A model generated the notes under the pieces. The model searched no databases. It was given only the letters and a program-made list of their open reading frames with translations, and was not told the origin of the DNA. 64,000 nt of DNA, taken from the NCBI GenBank assembly GCA_027531255.1, contig JAPZRU010000017.1:62001-126000 (forward strand), read 5' to 3'. The stretch comes from Steroidobacteraceae bacterium. Lineage in GTDB: Bacteria; Pseudomonadota; Gammaproteobacteria; Steroidobacterales; Steroidobacteraceae. Position 1 is the stretch's first letter, and each line of letters begins with the position of its first letter. Positions 8,651 through 16,998 of this stretch are shown piece after piece. Made by a program: the position numbers and the translations under genes.

Positions 8651-9316
8651 ATGAAGGAAGGCGCGAAGTATCCCGAGTACGTCGGCATCTCCGACGTCAC
8701 CACCCGCTCGTTCGAGCACATGCGCGTCGAGGCCTGCTTCGAGGGCCAGCCGACGCTGATGTTCGACGAACCCGAAGGCTTCGACATCGGCGACCCGCCG
8801 GACCTGCGCGGCCGCTCGCGCGGCTGGACGCCCGTGCACGCGCAGCTAGCCGCGCTTTCCGGCTGCACCTCGATCACGATCGCGGTGGTCGCGCGCGACC
8901 AGAAGTTCCGCTACGCGGGCCTGCGCACGAAGCTGCGCTCGCTGATCGACATCCGCGGCTTCTTCTTCGACCTGCACCTGCGCCCGCAGTACGAGCAGCT
9001 CAACTTCGACCTGCACCTCGACACGCGCGAGAGCGTGGCGAAGCTGCTCGCGCTCGCGCAGGAGACGCACCGCCGCTGCCCGCAGCTCGCGCTGTTCGAC
9101 AGGGCGCGCATCCCGATGGTCGTGTCCTGGTTCCGCGAGGGCGTCGCCGAGCCCGTGCTCGTCGAGCGCCTGCACGTGCCGGACGGACCGACGCCGGAGG
9201 AACGGCTCGAGGCCGCGGCACGGCGTGCCGCGCGCAAGCCCCGGACCGCACGTACGACCGTAACCGCGCGGCGCGGCGCGGCGCCGCGGCGCGGCAAGCC
9301 GACCGCGCGCGGCTGA
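8651..9316 (+). CDS. OsmC-family protein
   Basis: OsmC/Ohr superfamily, a cytoplasmic fold whose characterised members reduce organic hydroperoxides through two cysteines. The 221 residues include C72 in LAALSGCTS, the usual helix motif, and C143 in ETHRRCPQ, the usual position of the second cysteine, so the peroxidatic pair is present. The C terminus from about residue 180 is an Ala/Arg-rich tail without domain similarity and may be disordered. TATGCT at 8618-8623 is a possible -10, 33 bases before the ATG. The gene follows the thiolase by 81 bases. The substrate is unknown; close homologues are mostly annotated only as OsmC family. Confidence 0.8.
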   Translation: MKEGAKYPEYVGISDVTTRSFEHMRVEACFEGQPTLMFDEPEGFDIGDPPDLRGRSRGWTPVHAQLAALSGCTSITIAVVARDQKFRYAGLRTKLRSLIDIRGFFFDLHLRPQYEQLNFDLHLDTRESVAKLLALAQETHRRCPQLALFDRARIPMVVSWFREGVAEPVLVERLHVPDGPTPEERLEAAARRAARKPRTARTTVTARRGAAPRRGKPTARG

Positions 9317-9630
9317 GCACGGCCGGGCGCGACGCTCGCCGAACGACGGGCGACTTCGCGTTCGCGAATCGCCCGTCGCCACTTCGAGCTCGCGCGGCGC
9401 CGCGCGCGACGCACACCGTCACGCCTGCTTTTTTTGCAGCGCAGTACCCGCTACCATCCGCCGCGGCTTGAGTTTTCGCAGCCGCTTCGCGGCAGTGCAA
9501 AGGCGAGCTCCGTGCGCAGGGATGCGAGCGCGTTCGAAGCAGGACGCAGTGCCCGTTCGCGGGCCGGGCCGGTCGCACGCGACCGGGTACATGCACACGC
9601 CCTGCGCGACGGGGCCAACGAAGAGTAGCC
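9317..9630. other. Intergenic region between OsmC-like gene and SDR (314 bp)
   Basis: No gene recognised. It contains a T7 run (9429-9435) framed by CTGC and GCAG, and a near-perfect palindrome CCGGTCGC-AC-GCGACCGG (9569-9586) about 45 bases before the SDR start, which could be an operator. TACCAT at 9452-9457 is a weak -10 with no good -35. Confidence 0.35.
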
Positions 9631-10392
9631 ATGCAGATCAACGGCAAGACGATTGCTATCACGGGCGGCGGACGCGGCATCGGCCGCGCGATGGCGCTGG
9701 CCTTCGCGGACAAGGGCGGCCACCTCGCGCTGCTCGACATGAACGCGCAGGACCTCGAGGAGACGCAGCGACTGGTCGAGGCGAAGGGCGTGACCGCGCG
9801 CACCTACGTCTGCAACGTCACGAACGAGGAGCAGGTGGCGGCGGCGATGGACGGCATCGTGCGCGACTTCGGCCGGCTCGACGTGCTCGTCAACAACGCC
9901 GGCATCGTCAAGGACGGGCTGTTCCTCAAGGTCAAGGACGGCCAGGTCGTCGGCAAGATGGGCCTCGACGCGTGGAACGCCGTGATCGGCGTGAACCTGA
10001 CCGGCGTGTTCCTCTGCGGCCGCGAGGCGGCCGAGCGGATGGTGAAGCTCGGCAACGGCGGCGTGATCATCAACATCTCGTCGATCTCGAAGGACGGCAA
10101 CGTCGGCCAGACGAACTACACGGCCACCAAGGCCGGCGTCGCGGCGATGGCGGTCGTCTGGGCGAAGGAACTGGCGAAGTTCGGCATCCGAAGCGGTGCG
10201 ATCGCGCCGGGCTACGTCGCCACGGACATCCTCGCCGGCATGACGCCGGAGACGCTCGCGAAGGTCACCGCGCCGGTGCCGCTGAAGCGCCTCGGCGAGC
10301 CGACCGAGATCGCGCAGACCGCGATCTTCATCGTCGAGAACGACTTCTTCACCGGCCGCACGATCGCCGTCGACGGCGGCCTGCGGATCTGA
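9631..10392 (+). CDS. Short-chain dehydrogenase/reductase (FabG-like)
   Basis: NAD(P)-dependent oxidoreductase of 253 residues with the classical SDR set: TGGGRGIG cofactor motif (11-18), NNAG (88-91), catalytic S150/S151, Y163 and K167 (YTATK), and a PGYVATDI loop. D36 after the second beta strand (LLDMN) suggests NAD(H) preference. It is co-directional with the next SDR seven bases downstream, so the two are probably co-transcribed, and both sit between the thiolase and the M16 pair. This suggests a 3-hydroxyacyl-CoA or 3-ketoacyl reductase role in acyl-CoA turnover, but SDR substrates cannot be read from sequence alone. Confidence 0.85.
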   Translation: MQINGKTIAITGGGRGIGRAMALAFADKGGHLALLDMNAQDLEETQRLVEAKGVTARTYVCNVTNEEQVAAAMDGIVRDFGRLDVLVNNAGIVKDGLFLKVKDGQVVGKMGLDAWNAVIGVNLTGVFLCGREAAERMVKLGNGGVIINISSISKDGNVGQTNYTATKAGVAAMAVVWAKELAKFGIRSGAIAPGYVATDILAGMTPETLAKVTAPVPLKRLGEPTEIAQTAIFIVENDFFTGRTIAVDGGLRI

Positions 10393-10399
10393 GGCGCGC

Positions 10400-11167
10400 A
10401 TGGAACTCTCGACCGCGAAGGCGATCGTCACCGGCGGGGCGTCGGGCCTCGGGCTCGCGGTCGCGGAGCGCGTGATCGCGGCCGGCGGCCGCGTCGCGCT
10501 GCTCGACGTGCAGGAGGACGCCGGGCGCGCGCAGGCCGCGCCCCTCGGCGAGCGCGCGAGCTTCCACCGCTGCGACGTGACCGACGAGGCGAACGTGAAC
10601 GCGGCGGTGAGCGCCGCGCACGCCGCGCTCGGCGGCCTCACGCTCGTCGTGAACTGCGCCGGCGTGATCGGCGCCGGCCGGCTGCTCGGCCGCGACGGGC
10701 CGATGAGCGGCGCGTTCTTCACCAAGGTGGTGCAGATCAACCTGGTCGGCACGCTGCTGGTCGACAAGGCGGCGGCGGCGCTGATGCAGCACGAGCCGGC
10801 GAACGCGGACGGCGAGCGCGGGCTGCTCGTGCACACCTCCTCCGTCGCGGCCTACGAGGGCCAGATCGGCCAGATCGCCTACAGCGCCACCAAGGCCGGC
10901 GTGATCGGCATGGTGCTGCCGATGGCGCGCGAGCTCGCGCGCTTCGGCATCCGCGTGATGGCGATCGCGCCCGGCATCTTCGAGACGCCGATGGCGGCCG
11001 GCATGACCGACGAGCTCCGCGCTTCGCTCGGCGCCCAGGTGCCGTTCCCGTCGCGGCTCGGGCGCCCCGCGGAGTTCGCGGAGCTGGTCGCCGCGATCTA
11101 CGCGAACCCGATGCTGAACGGCGAGACGATCCGCCTCGACGGCGCGATCCGGATGCAGCCCAAGTAG
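10400..11167 (+). CDS. Short-chain 3-hydroxyacyl-CoA dehydrogenase (HSD10 type)
   Basis: SDR of 255 residues resembling the type II 3-hydroxyacyl-CoA dehydrogenase (HSD17B10-like) family, which oxidises 2-methyl-3-hydroxybutyryl-CoA and other short 3-hydroxyacyl-CoAs with NAD. Visible motifs are TGGASGLG (11-18), LLDVQ after beta strand 2 (NAD-type Asp36), NCAG (85-88), S147/S148, Y161 and K165, and the APGIFETPM substrate loop. The family hallmark FFTKVVQINLVGT and the C-terminal IRLDGAIRMQPK support the HSD10 assignment over FabG. With the upstream thiolase it would complete the last two steps of isoleucine degradation. It starts seven bases after the preceding SDR. Confidence 0.82.
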   Translation: MELSTAKAIVTGGASGLGLAVAERVIAAGGRVALLDVQEDAGRAQAAPLGERASFHRCDVTDEANVNAAVSAAHAALGGLTLVVNCAGVIGAGRLLGRDGPMSGAFFTKVVQINLVGTLLVDKAAAALMQHEPANADGERGLLVHTSSVAAYEGQIGQIAYSATKAGVIGMVLPMARELARFGIRVMAIAPGIFETPMAAGMTDELRASLGAQVPFPSRLGRPAEFAELVAAIYANPMLNGETIRLDGAIRMQPK

Positions 11168-11231
11168 CGGCGGCGCGGACCGCCCGTCGGCGCGATAATC
11201 GGGAACCCCACCCTGACCGGCGCGAGTCCCG

Positions 11232-12683
11232 ATGAGCCCACGTCCCGTAGCCGCAGGCGCCCTGCTCGCGACCCTGACCTTCCTCGCCGGCTGCGCGGCG
11301 ACGCCGCGCGCGGCCGCGCCGGGCCCGGCGCCCGAGCCCGCTCCCGTGGCATCGACCGCCGCGCCGGCGGGCCTGCAGCTCCCGGTCCAGTACTCCCGGC
11401 TCGACAACGGGCTGCGCGTCGTGCTGGCGCCCGATTCCTCGGTGCCGACCGCGACGATCGCGGTGTACTACCACATCGGCTTCCGGCTCGAGCCGAAGAG
11501 CCGCACCGGCTTCGCGCACCTGTTCGAGCACCTGATGTTCCAGGAGACGCCCAACCTCGCGAAGGGGGAGGCCGACCGCATCGTCAGCGGCAACGGCGGC
11601 CTCGCGAACGGCTCGACGCGCTTCGACTTCACGAACTACTTCCAGGTCGTGCCGAGCCACGTGATCGAGCCGGTGCTGTGGGTGGAGGCGGACCGGATGC
11701 GCGGTCTCGTGGTCTCGCCGTCCAGCCTGCAGAACCAGAAGGACGTCGTGAAGAACGAGGTGCGCGTTAACGTGCTGAACCGCCCGTACGGCGGCTTCCC
11801 GTGGCTCGACCTGCCGCAGTACGCGAACACGAACTGGTTCAACGCGCACAACTTCTACGGCGAGCTCGCCGACATCGACGCGGCCACGCTCGAGGACGTG
11901 AACGCGTTCTACGAGACCTACTACGTGCCGAGCAACGCGGTGCTGGTCGTGGCCGGCGACTTCGACCCGGCCACGGTGCGAGGCTGGATCCAACGGCAGT
12001 TCGGCCCGCTGCCGACGCGCCCGGAGCCCGCGAAGCCCGACGTCTCGGAGCCGCGCCAGGCCGCCGAGCGGCGCGCCGCCCGTTCCGACCGGCTCGCGCC
12101 GCGGCCCGCGCTCGCCTACGGCTACCACGTGCCCGCGCGCAACACGCCGGAGTGGTACGCGTTCGGCCTGCTCGACCAGATCCTGCTGCAGGGCGAGGAC
12201 AGCCGCCTGTGGCGCCGACTCGTCAACGAGAAGGGCTACACCGACTCGGTGTCCGGCGGCATCAACCTGCTGGGCAACATGTTCAACTACGAGGGGCCGA
12301 TCCTCTGGTCCGCCTCGCTCGTGCACGACGCGGCGACCCCGGAGGCCGCCATCACGCGCGAGGTCGACGACGTGATCGCCCGCCTGCAGTCGGAGCCCGT
12401 GCCGCCGGAGGAACTGGCGCGCGCACTGACGAAGATCCGCTCCGCGCTGTACGACGTCGCCGGCGACCCGACGCGCTTCGGGCTCGTCGACCTGCTCGCC
12501 TCGTTCGCGCTCTTCGACGACGACCCGGCGCGGATCAATCGTCTCGAGGAGGGATTCCGCGCCGTGACGCCCGAACTGCTGATGCGCACCGCGCGCGAGT
12601 ACCTGCGCCCGACCAACCGCACGGTGCTGACCATCGAACCCGGCCGCACCGTCGGCGTGCCCGCTGCGGGAGGTGCGCCGTGA
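11232..12683 (+). CDS. M16 family zinc metallopeptidase, catalytic subunit (lipoprotein)
   Basis: Pitrilysin/insulinase-type peptidase of 483 residues, exported as a lipoprotein: LAG-C21 is a good lipobox after a hydrophobic signal. The inverted zinc motif HxxEH is H96-LFE-H100, with the third ligand E176 in KNEVR, 76 residues on, so the site is complete. Two M16 halves are visible (about 50-240 and 250-470). Its stop overlaps the start of a second M16 gene (GTGA), which indicates translational coupling and a heterodimer like the mitochondrial processing peptidase or periplasmic M16 pairs. GATAAT at 11194-11199 may be its -10. The natural substrate is unknown; a periplasmic peptide-degrading role is inferred. 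Confidence 0.88.
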   Translation: MSPRPVAAGALLATLTFLAGCAATPRAAAPGPAPEPAPVASTAAPAGLQLPVQYSRLDNGLRVVLAPDSSVPTATIAVYYHIGFRLEPKSRTGFAHLFEHLMFQETPNLAKGEADRIVSGNGGLANGSTRFDFTNYFQVVPSHVIEPVLWVEADRMRGLVVSPSSLQNQKDVVKNEVRVNVLNRPYGGFPWLDLPQYANTNWFNAHNFYGELADIDAATLEDVNAFYETYYVPSNAVLVVAGDFDPATVRGWIQRQFGPLPTRPEPAKPDVSEPRQAAERRAARSDRLAPRPALAYGYHVPARNTPEWYAFGLLDQILLQGEDSRLWRRLVNEKGYTDSVSGGINLLGNMFNYEGPILWSASLVHDAATPEAAITREVDDVIARLQSEPVPPEELARALTKIRSALYDVAGDPTRFGLVDLLASFALFDDDPARINRLEEGFRAVTPELLMRTAREYLRPTNRTVLTIEPGRTVGVPAAGGAP

Positions 12684-14212
12684 GCGTGCTGGCACGAGTC
12701 GCGCTGCGGCAGCGTCCGCGCCGGCTCGCGGCCTGCGCCGCGCTCGCGATCGGCGCGGGAACCGCGGTGCTCGCCGCCGCGCCCGCGACCGCGGCGACGC
12801 CGGCCTCTTCCACCAGCGCTCCCGCCTCGACCACCGCCGTGGCGCCGGCACCGCGCCCGCTGATCCGCCAGCCGGCGCCGGCGGTCGGGACGCCGCGCGA
12901 CTTCGCCCTGCCCGCGAAGTCCGAGATCCGCCTGGCCAACGGCATTCCCGTCACGCACGTGCCGTTCGGCACGGTGCCGAAGGCGACCATCCTCGTGGTC
13001 GTGCGCACCGGCAACATCGACGACGGTGCCCGCACCGGCCTCGCCGACATCGCCGTCGAGATGCTGAAGGAAGGCGCCGGCGCGCGCAGCGCCGCCGAGG
13101 TCGCGCAGTTCGCCGCCGACATGGGCGGCGCGCTCGCGATCGGCGCGGGAGCGGACCAGACGAGCGCCGCGCTCGACGTGCTCGCCGAGCGCGCGCCCGA
13201 CGCGGTCGCCCTGCTGGCCGACGTGCTGCGGCGCCCGCGGCTGCCGGAATCGGAGCTGCCGCGCCTGCAGGCCAACGCGCTGCGGCAGCTCGCGGTCGCG
13301 CGCGCTCAGCCGCAGGCGATCGCCCGCGACGCCCTCGCCCGCCGTCTCTGGGGCGACCACCCCTACGGCCGCGGCCTGCCCACGGACGCCGACGTGCAGG
13401 GCCACACGATCGAGGACGTGCGCCGCTTCGTGGCGGACAACTTCGGCGCGGCACGCACGCGCATCTACGTCGCGGGCCGCTACGACCTAGCCGCCGTGGA
13501 CCGCGCGCTCGAAGCGGCGCTCGGGGACTGGGCCGCCGGCCGCCCGCCCACCGAGAACGTGCCGACCGGCACGCGCACGCGCCAGGTGGTGCTGATCGAC
13601 CGCCCGGACGCGGCGCAGTCCACGCTGCTGCTCGGCGTGCCGTCGATCTGGCCGGGCGTACCCGGCTACCTGCAGTTCACGGTCGCGAACACGCTGCTCG
13701 GCGGCAGCCTGATCTCGCGGTTGAACCAGAACCTGCGCGAGGAGAAGGGCTACACGTACGGAGCGAACAGCAGCCTGTCGCTGCGCTTCCGCAGCGGCTC
13801 GTGGGTACTCGCCACGGACGTCAACACGCCGGACACCGCGGCTGCACTCCGCGAGATCTACTTCGAGCTCGACCGCCTGCGCCGCGAGCCGCCCTCGGCG
13901 GAGGAGCTGCGCCGCATCCAGAACCTGCGCGCCGGCAACTTCGTGATCGGGACCTCCAGCGCCGCCGGCCTCGCCGGCCAGATGCAGTTCCTGGACTTCC
14001 ACGACCTGCCGGACGACTGGCTGACGAACTGGGTCCGGAACGTCTACGCGGTGACGCCCGAGCAGGTCAGCGAAGTCACGCGCCGCCACCTCGACCCCGC
14101 GCAGATGACGCTGATCGTGGTCGGCGACGCGCAGAAGATCGGCGCGGAGCTGCGCAGTCTCCCGGCTCTCCAGGGCGCGCAGTTCCTGACGCCGGCGCCG
14201 CAGCGCCCGTGA
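12680..14212 (+). CDS. M16 family peptidase-like protein, non-catalytic partner
   Basis: 510 residues with an N-terminal signal (about 15-38) and an Ala/Pro/Thr-rich linker, then two M16-like domains. The position of HxxEH reads ADIAVE (about 115-120), so zinc ligands are missing, while the C-terminal substrate-binding hallmark RLNQNLREEKGYTYG is intact. This is the pattern of the non-catalytic chain of heterodimeric M16 peptidases. It starts with GTG at 12680, overlapping the stop of the catalytic chain by four bases, which argues for equimolar production. It should act in the periplasm with its partner. It converges on the frameshifted membrane-protein gene, 27 bases away. Confidence 0.87.
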   Translation: MSVLARVALRQRPRRLAACAALAIGAGTAVLAAAPATAATPASSTSAPASTTAVAPAPRPLIRQPAPAVGTPRDFALPAKSEIRLANGIPVTHVPFGTVPKATILVVVRTGNIDDGARTGLADIAVEMLKEGAGARSAAEVAQFAADMGGALAIGAGADQTSAALDVLAERAPDAVALLADVLRRPRLPESELPRLQANALRQLAVARAQPQAIARDALARRLWGDHPYGRGLPTDADVQGHTIEDVRRFVADNFGAARTRIYVAGRYDLAAVDRALEAALGDWAAGRPPTENVPTGTRTRQVVLIDRPDAAQSTLLLGVPSIWPGVPGYLQFTVANTLLGGSLISRLNQNLREEKGYTYGANSSLSLRFRSGSWVLATDVNTPDTAAALREIYFELDRLRREPPSAEELRRIQNLRAGNFVIGTSSAAGLAGQMQFLDFHDLPDDWLTNWVRNVYAVTPEQVSEVTRRHLDPAQMTLIVVGDAQKIGAELRSLPALQGAQFLTPAPQRP

Positions 14213-14239
14213 CCGCGGGCGCGGCCGCGTCGCGCTCGG

Positions 14240-14655
14240 TCAGGACGAGCGCGACGCCGGCGCGGTGCGCGCCTCCGCGCCGTTCGCGTCGCGATCCTGC
14301 GCGTCCATCGTGAACACCAGCGGGTAGTGCAGCGACGGGAACCTCGCGTCCGGCCCGCGGTAGTCCCGGCGCAGCGCGTTCGGGATGTTCGTGTAGTGCA
14401 CGCCTATGTTGATCGGCCAGAGCGCGAGCAGCGTCGGCGAGTGGCCGCCGAGGTGGCGTCGACCACCAGCGCGAGCAGCGGCAGCAGCAGCCCGACCACC
14501 CAGATCACGACGAGCCAGGCCTTGAACACCGGGCCGACCGGCCGCGGGCCGGGGAACTTCGCGCAGGGGACGATCAGCCTGCACTGTGCCCAGTACACGT
14601 AGGCGATCGCGACGGCGAGGAACGCCGCCTCCTGCAGCAGCACTGGTCCGGTCAT
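14240..14655 (-). pseudogene. Small integral membrane protein gene with a -1 frameshift
   Basis: From an ATG at 14655, preceded by a purine-rich GGGGGAG, the frame encodes two hydrophobic helices (about 6-24 and 44-66) and then runs into arginine-rich nonsense near 14445. The neighbouring frame resumes with a coherent protein: helix-like LLALWPINIGVHYT, then YRGPDARFPSLHYPLVF, ending at 14240. The total of 416 bases is one short of a multiple of three, and restoring one base near 14440-14450 gives a continuous 138-residue protein. No homopolymer lies at the junction. Either the gene is broken or the assembly has a one-base error. I do not recognise the family; the product looks like an inner-membrane protein of unknown function. 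Confidence 0.6.
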
Positions 14656-14815
14656 CCCGCTCCCCCACGGGCCGCGCCGCCGGCCCCCTTCCCCGCTGTC
14701 GAACCACACTCCCGCGTGCCGCCGGAGACCCGCGGCCGGCCGGCGTCCACCTGTCGGTTCGTGTACGATTCCGCGCGGAAAATCCGTGGTTGCCGCAACG
14801 AGAGACCCGGCGGAC

Positions 14816-16429
14816 ATGAGCGACCAGATCGAACGCGACCAGATGGAGTACGACGTCCTGATCGTCGGCGGCGGCCCCGCGGGGCTGGCCTGCGCGATCC
14901 GGCTCAAGCAGGTCAAGCCCGAGCTCGGCGTCTGCGTCCTCGAGAAGGGTGCGGCCGTCGGCGCGCACTCGCTGTCCGGCTGCGTGCTGGAACCCGGCCC
15001 GCTCGACGCGCTGCTGCCCGAGTGGCGCAACGACCCGCCCGCGATCTGCGTGCCGGCGAAGCGCGACGAGTTCCGGCTGCTGACGCGCACGGGTTCGTAC
15101 CGGCTCCCGACGCCGCCGCAGATGGAGAACCACGGCAACTTCATCGTCTCGCTCGGCATGCTGACGCCCAAGCTCGCGGCCGCGGCCGAGAAGCTCGGCG
15201 TGGACGTGTTCGCGGGTTTCGCCGCGGCCAAGGTGCTCTACGACGACGCGGGCGCGGTCTGCGGCGTGCAGATCGGCGACATGGGCATCGAGAAGAACGG
15301 CGAGCCCGGTCCGAACTACGCGCCCGGTCCCGAGGTGCGCGCGAAGATCACCGTGCTCGGCGAGGGTGCGCGCGGCAGCCTGACGAAGACGCTGATCGCG
15401 AAGTACGGCCTCGACCGGGACTGCGACCCATCGACCTTCGGCCTCGGCTTCAAGGAGCTGTGGCAGCTGCCGCCGGGGCGCGTGGAGCCGGGCCTCATCC
15501 AGCACACGGTCGGCTATCCCGTGGACGGCCAGACCTACGGCGGCAGCTTCCTGTACCACCTGGACCAGGACCGCGTGTACGTCGGCTACGTGGTCGGCCT
15601 CGACTACCAGGACCCGCGCTTCAAGCCGTTCGAAGCGTTCCAGCAGTTCAAGAACCACCCCGAGATCAGGCGGCTTCTCGAGGGCGGCGAACTCCTCACC
15701 TACGGCGCGCGTACGATCGCCGCGGGCGGCTGGCAGTCGCTGCCGAAGATGGAGATGCCGGGCGCGCTGCTCGTCGGCTGTGCGGCCGGCCTCGTGAACG
15801 TGCCGAAGATCAAGGGCGTGCACCAGGCGATCCGCTCGGGCGTGCTCGCGGCCGAGCACATCGCGGAGACCGCGGGCACGGCGGGCTTCGATGCGAAGTG
15901 GCGCGCCTCGCCCGGCGGCCAGGAACTGAAGAAGGTCCGCAACTTCAAGCCGGGCTTCAAGAAGGGCCTCTGGGGCGGGATCACCATCGGCGCGATCGAG
16001 ACCGTCACCGGCGGCAAGCTGCCCTACACGCTGCACAATCGCGCGGACGGCCCGGCGCTGAAGCCGCTCGACGCGTTCGTCTCGCCCGATCGCGGCTGGG
16101 CCGCGGAGCGCGAACTGAAGCCTCGCGACCGCCTGTCCGCGGTGTTCTACGCGAGCACGCAGCACGACGAGGCACAGCCCGTTCACCTCAAGGTGACGGA
16201 CACGAACGTCTGCGTCACGCGCTGCGCGCAGGAGTTCGGCAACCCCTGCCAGAACTTCTGCCCGGCGAACGTCTACGAGATGGTGCCGGACGAGAACGGC
16301 GGCCGCCGCCTGCAGATCAACGCGGCCAACTGCGTGCACTGCAAGGCCTGCGACATCAAGGACCCCTACGGCATCATCAACTGGGTGACGCCGGAGGGCG
16401 GCTCGGGCCCCAACTACCCGAACATGTGA
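14816..16429 (+). CDS. Electron transfer flavoprotein-ubiquinone oxidoreductase
   Basis: Membrane-bound FAD/[4Fe-4S] enzyme that passes electrons from acyl-CoA dehydrogenases, via ETF, to ubiquinone. The 537 residues carry the FAD motif IVGGGPAGL (16-24), the GEGARGSL block and the GCAAGLVNVPKIKG membrane-anchor/ubiquinone region. The C-terminal cluster ligands lie in NFCPA (about 482) and NCVHCKAC (506, 509, 512). It ends in the family-typical PEGGSGPNYPNM. ATG 14816 is chosen because it places the FAD fold at residue 12; a GTG at 14786 is possible. The thioesterase gene overlaps its stop (GTGA). It would serve LiuA and other acyl-CoA dehydrogenases; etfAB are not in the window. Confidence 0.95.
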   Translation: MSDQIERDQMEYDVLIVGGGPAGLACAIRLKQVKPELGVCVLEKGAAVGAHSLSGCVLEPGPLDALLPEWRNDPPAICVPAKRDEFRLLTRTGSYRLPTPPQMENHGNFIVSLGMLTPKLAAAAEKLGVDVFAGFAAAKVLYDDAGAVCGVQIGDMGIEKNGEPGPNYAPGPEVRAKITVLGEGARGSLTKTLIAKYGLDRDCDPSTFGLGFKELWQLPPGRVEPGLIQHTVGYPVDGQTYGGSFLYHLDQDRVYVGYVVGLDYQDPRFKPFEAFQQFKNHPEIRRLLEGGELLTYGARTIAAGGWQSLPKMEMPGALLVGCAAGLVNVPKIKGVHQAIRSGVLAAEHIAETAGTAGFDAKWRASPGGQELKKVRNFKPGFKKGLWGGITIGAIETVTGGKLPYTLHNRADGPALKPLDAFVSPDRGWAAERELKPRDRLSAVFYASTQHDEAQPVHLKVTDTNVCVTRCAQEFGNPCQNFCPANVYEMVPDENGGRRLQINAANCVHCKACDIKDPYGIINWVTPEGGSGPNYPNM

Positions 16430-16926
16430 AGCGGCGTCCCGTGCACACCGACGTCGTCGCGGTCGCGCCCGACGACGTCTCCTGGGACCTGCCCGCGCCG
16501 TTCGTCGAGCGCCGCACGGTCGTCGCGGAAGAGATCGACGAGTACCGCCACGTCAACAACGCGGTATACGTCGAGTGGTTGGACCACGTCGCGTGGGCGC
16601 ACTCGGCCGCGCTCGGGCTGCCGCTGGAGCGCTGCCTCGAACTGGACCGCGGGATGGCGGTCGTGCGGTCGACCGTGACGTACGCGAAGCCGGCGCTGCT
16701 CGGCGAAGTCGTCGACGTCGCGACGTGGCTACTGCCGACGGACGGGCGCCTGCGCGCGAAGCGCCGCTTCCAGGTGAAGCGGCCCGCGGACGGCGCAACG
16801 CTCGCGCGCGCCGAGATCGAGTACGTGTGCCTGCAGCTCTCGACCGGCCGCCCCGTGCGCGCGCCGGCCGAGTTCACGGCGCGCTATGCGCCCCTGGCCG
16901 GGTTGCCGGAGTCACCCCCGCTCTGA
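16426..16926 (+). CDS. Acyl-CoA thioesterase, 4HBT hot-dog family
   Basis: Cytoplasmic hot-dog-fold thioesterase of about 166 residues. The 4-hydroxybenzoyl-CoA thioesterase-type motif is D38-EYRH-VNN-AVYVEW, with D38 the candidate nucleophile or base and N44 in the thioester site. The start is taken as GTG at 16426, overlapping the TGA of the ETF-QO gene; GTG at 16441 in the same frame is an alternative, both before conserved sequence. Coupling to ETF-QO places it in fatty/branched acyl-CoA oxidation, perhaps to release CoA from dead-end acyl-CoAs. Chain length specificity cannot be read. It converges on ilvE. Confidence 0.83.
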   Translation: MKRRPVHTDVVAVAPDDVSWDLPAPFVERRTVVAEEIDEYRHVNNAVYVEWLDHVAWAHSAALGLPLERCLELDRGMAVVRSTVTYAKPALLGEVVDVATWLLPTDGRLRAKRRFQVKRPADGATLARAEIEYVCLQLSTGRPVRAPAEFTARYAPLAGLPESPPL

Positions 16927-16998
16927 GGCTCGCGCTCGCCGTCGCGTCGGAACGGCTGGGGATGCGCGCGGGTGAGCGATCGCCGCGGCCATCCCGGC

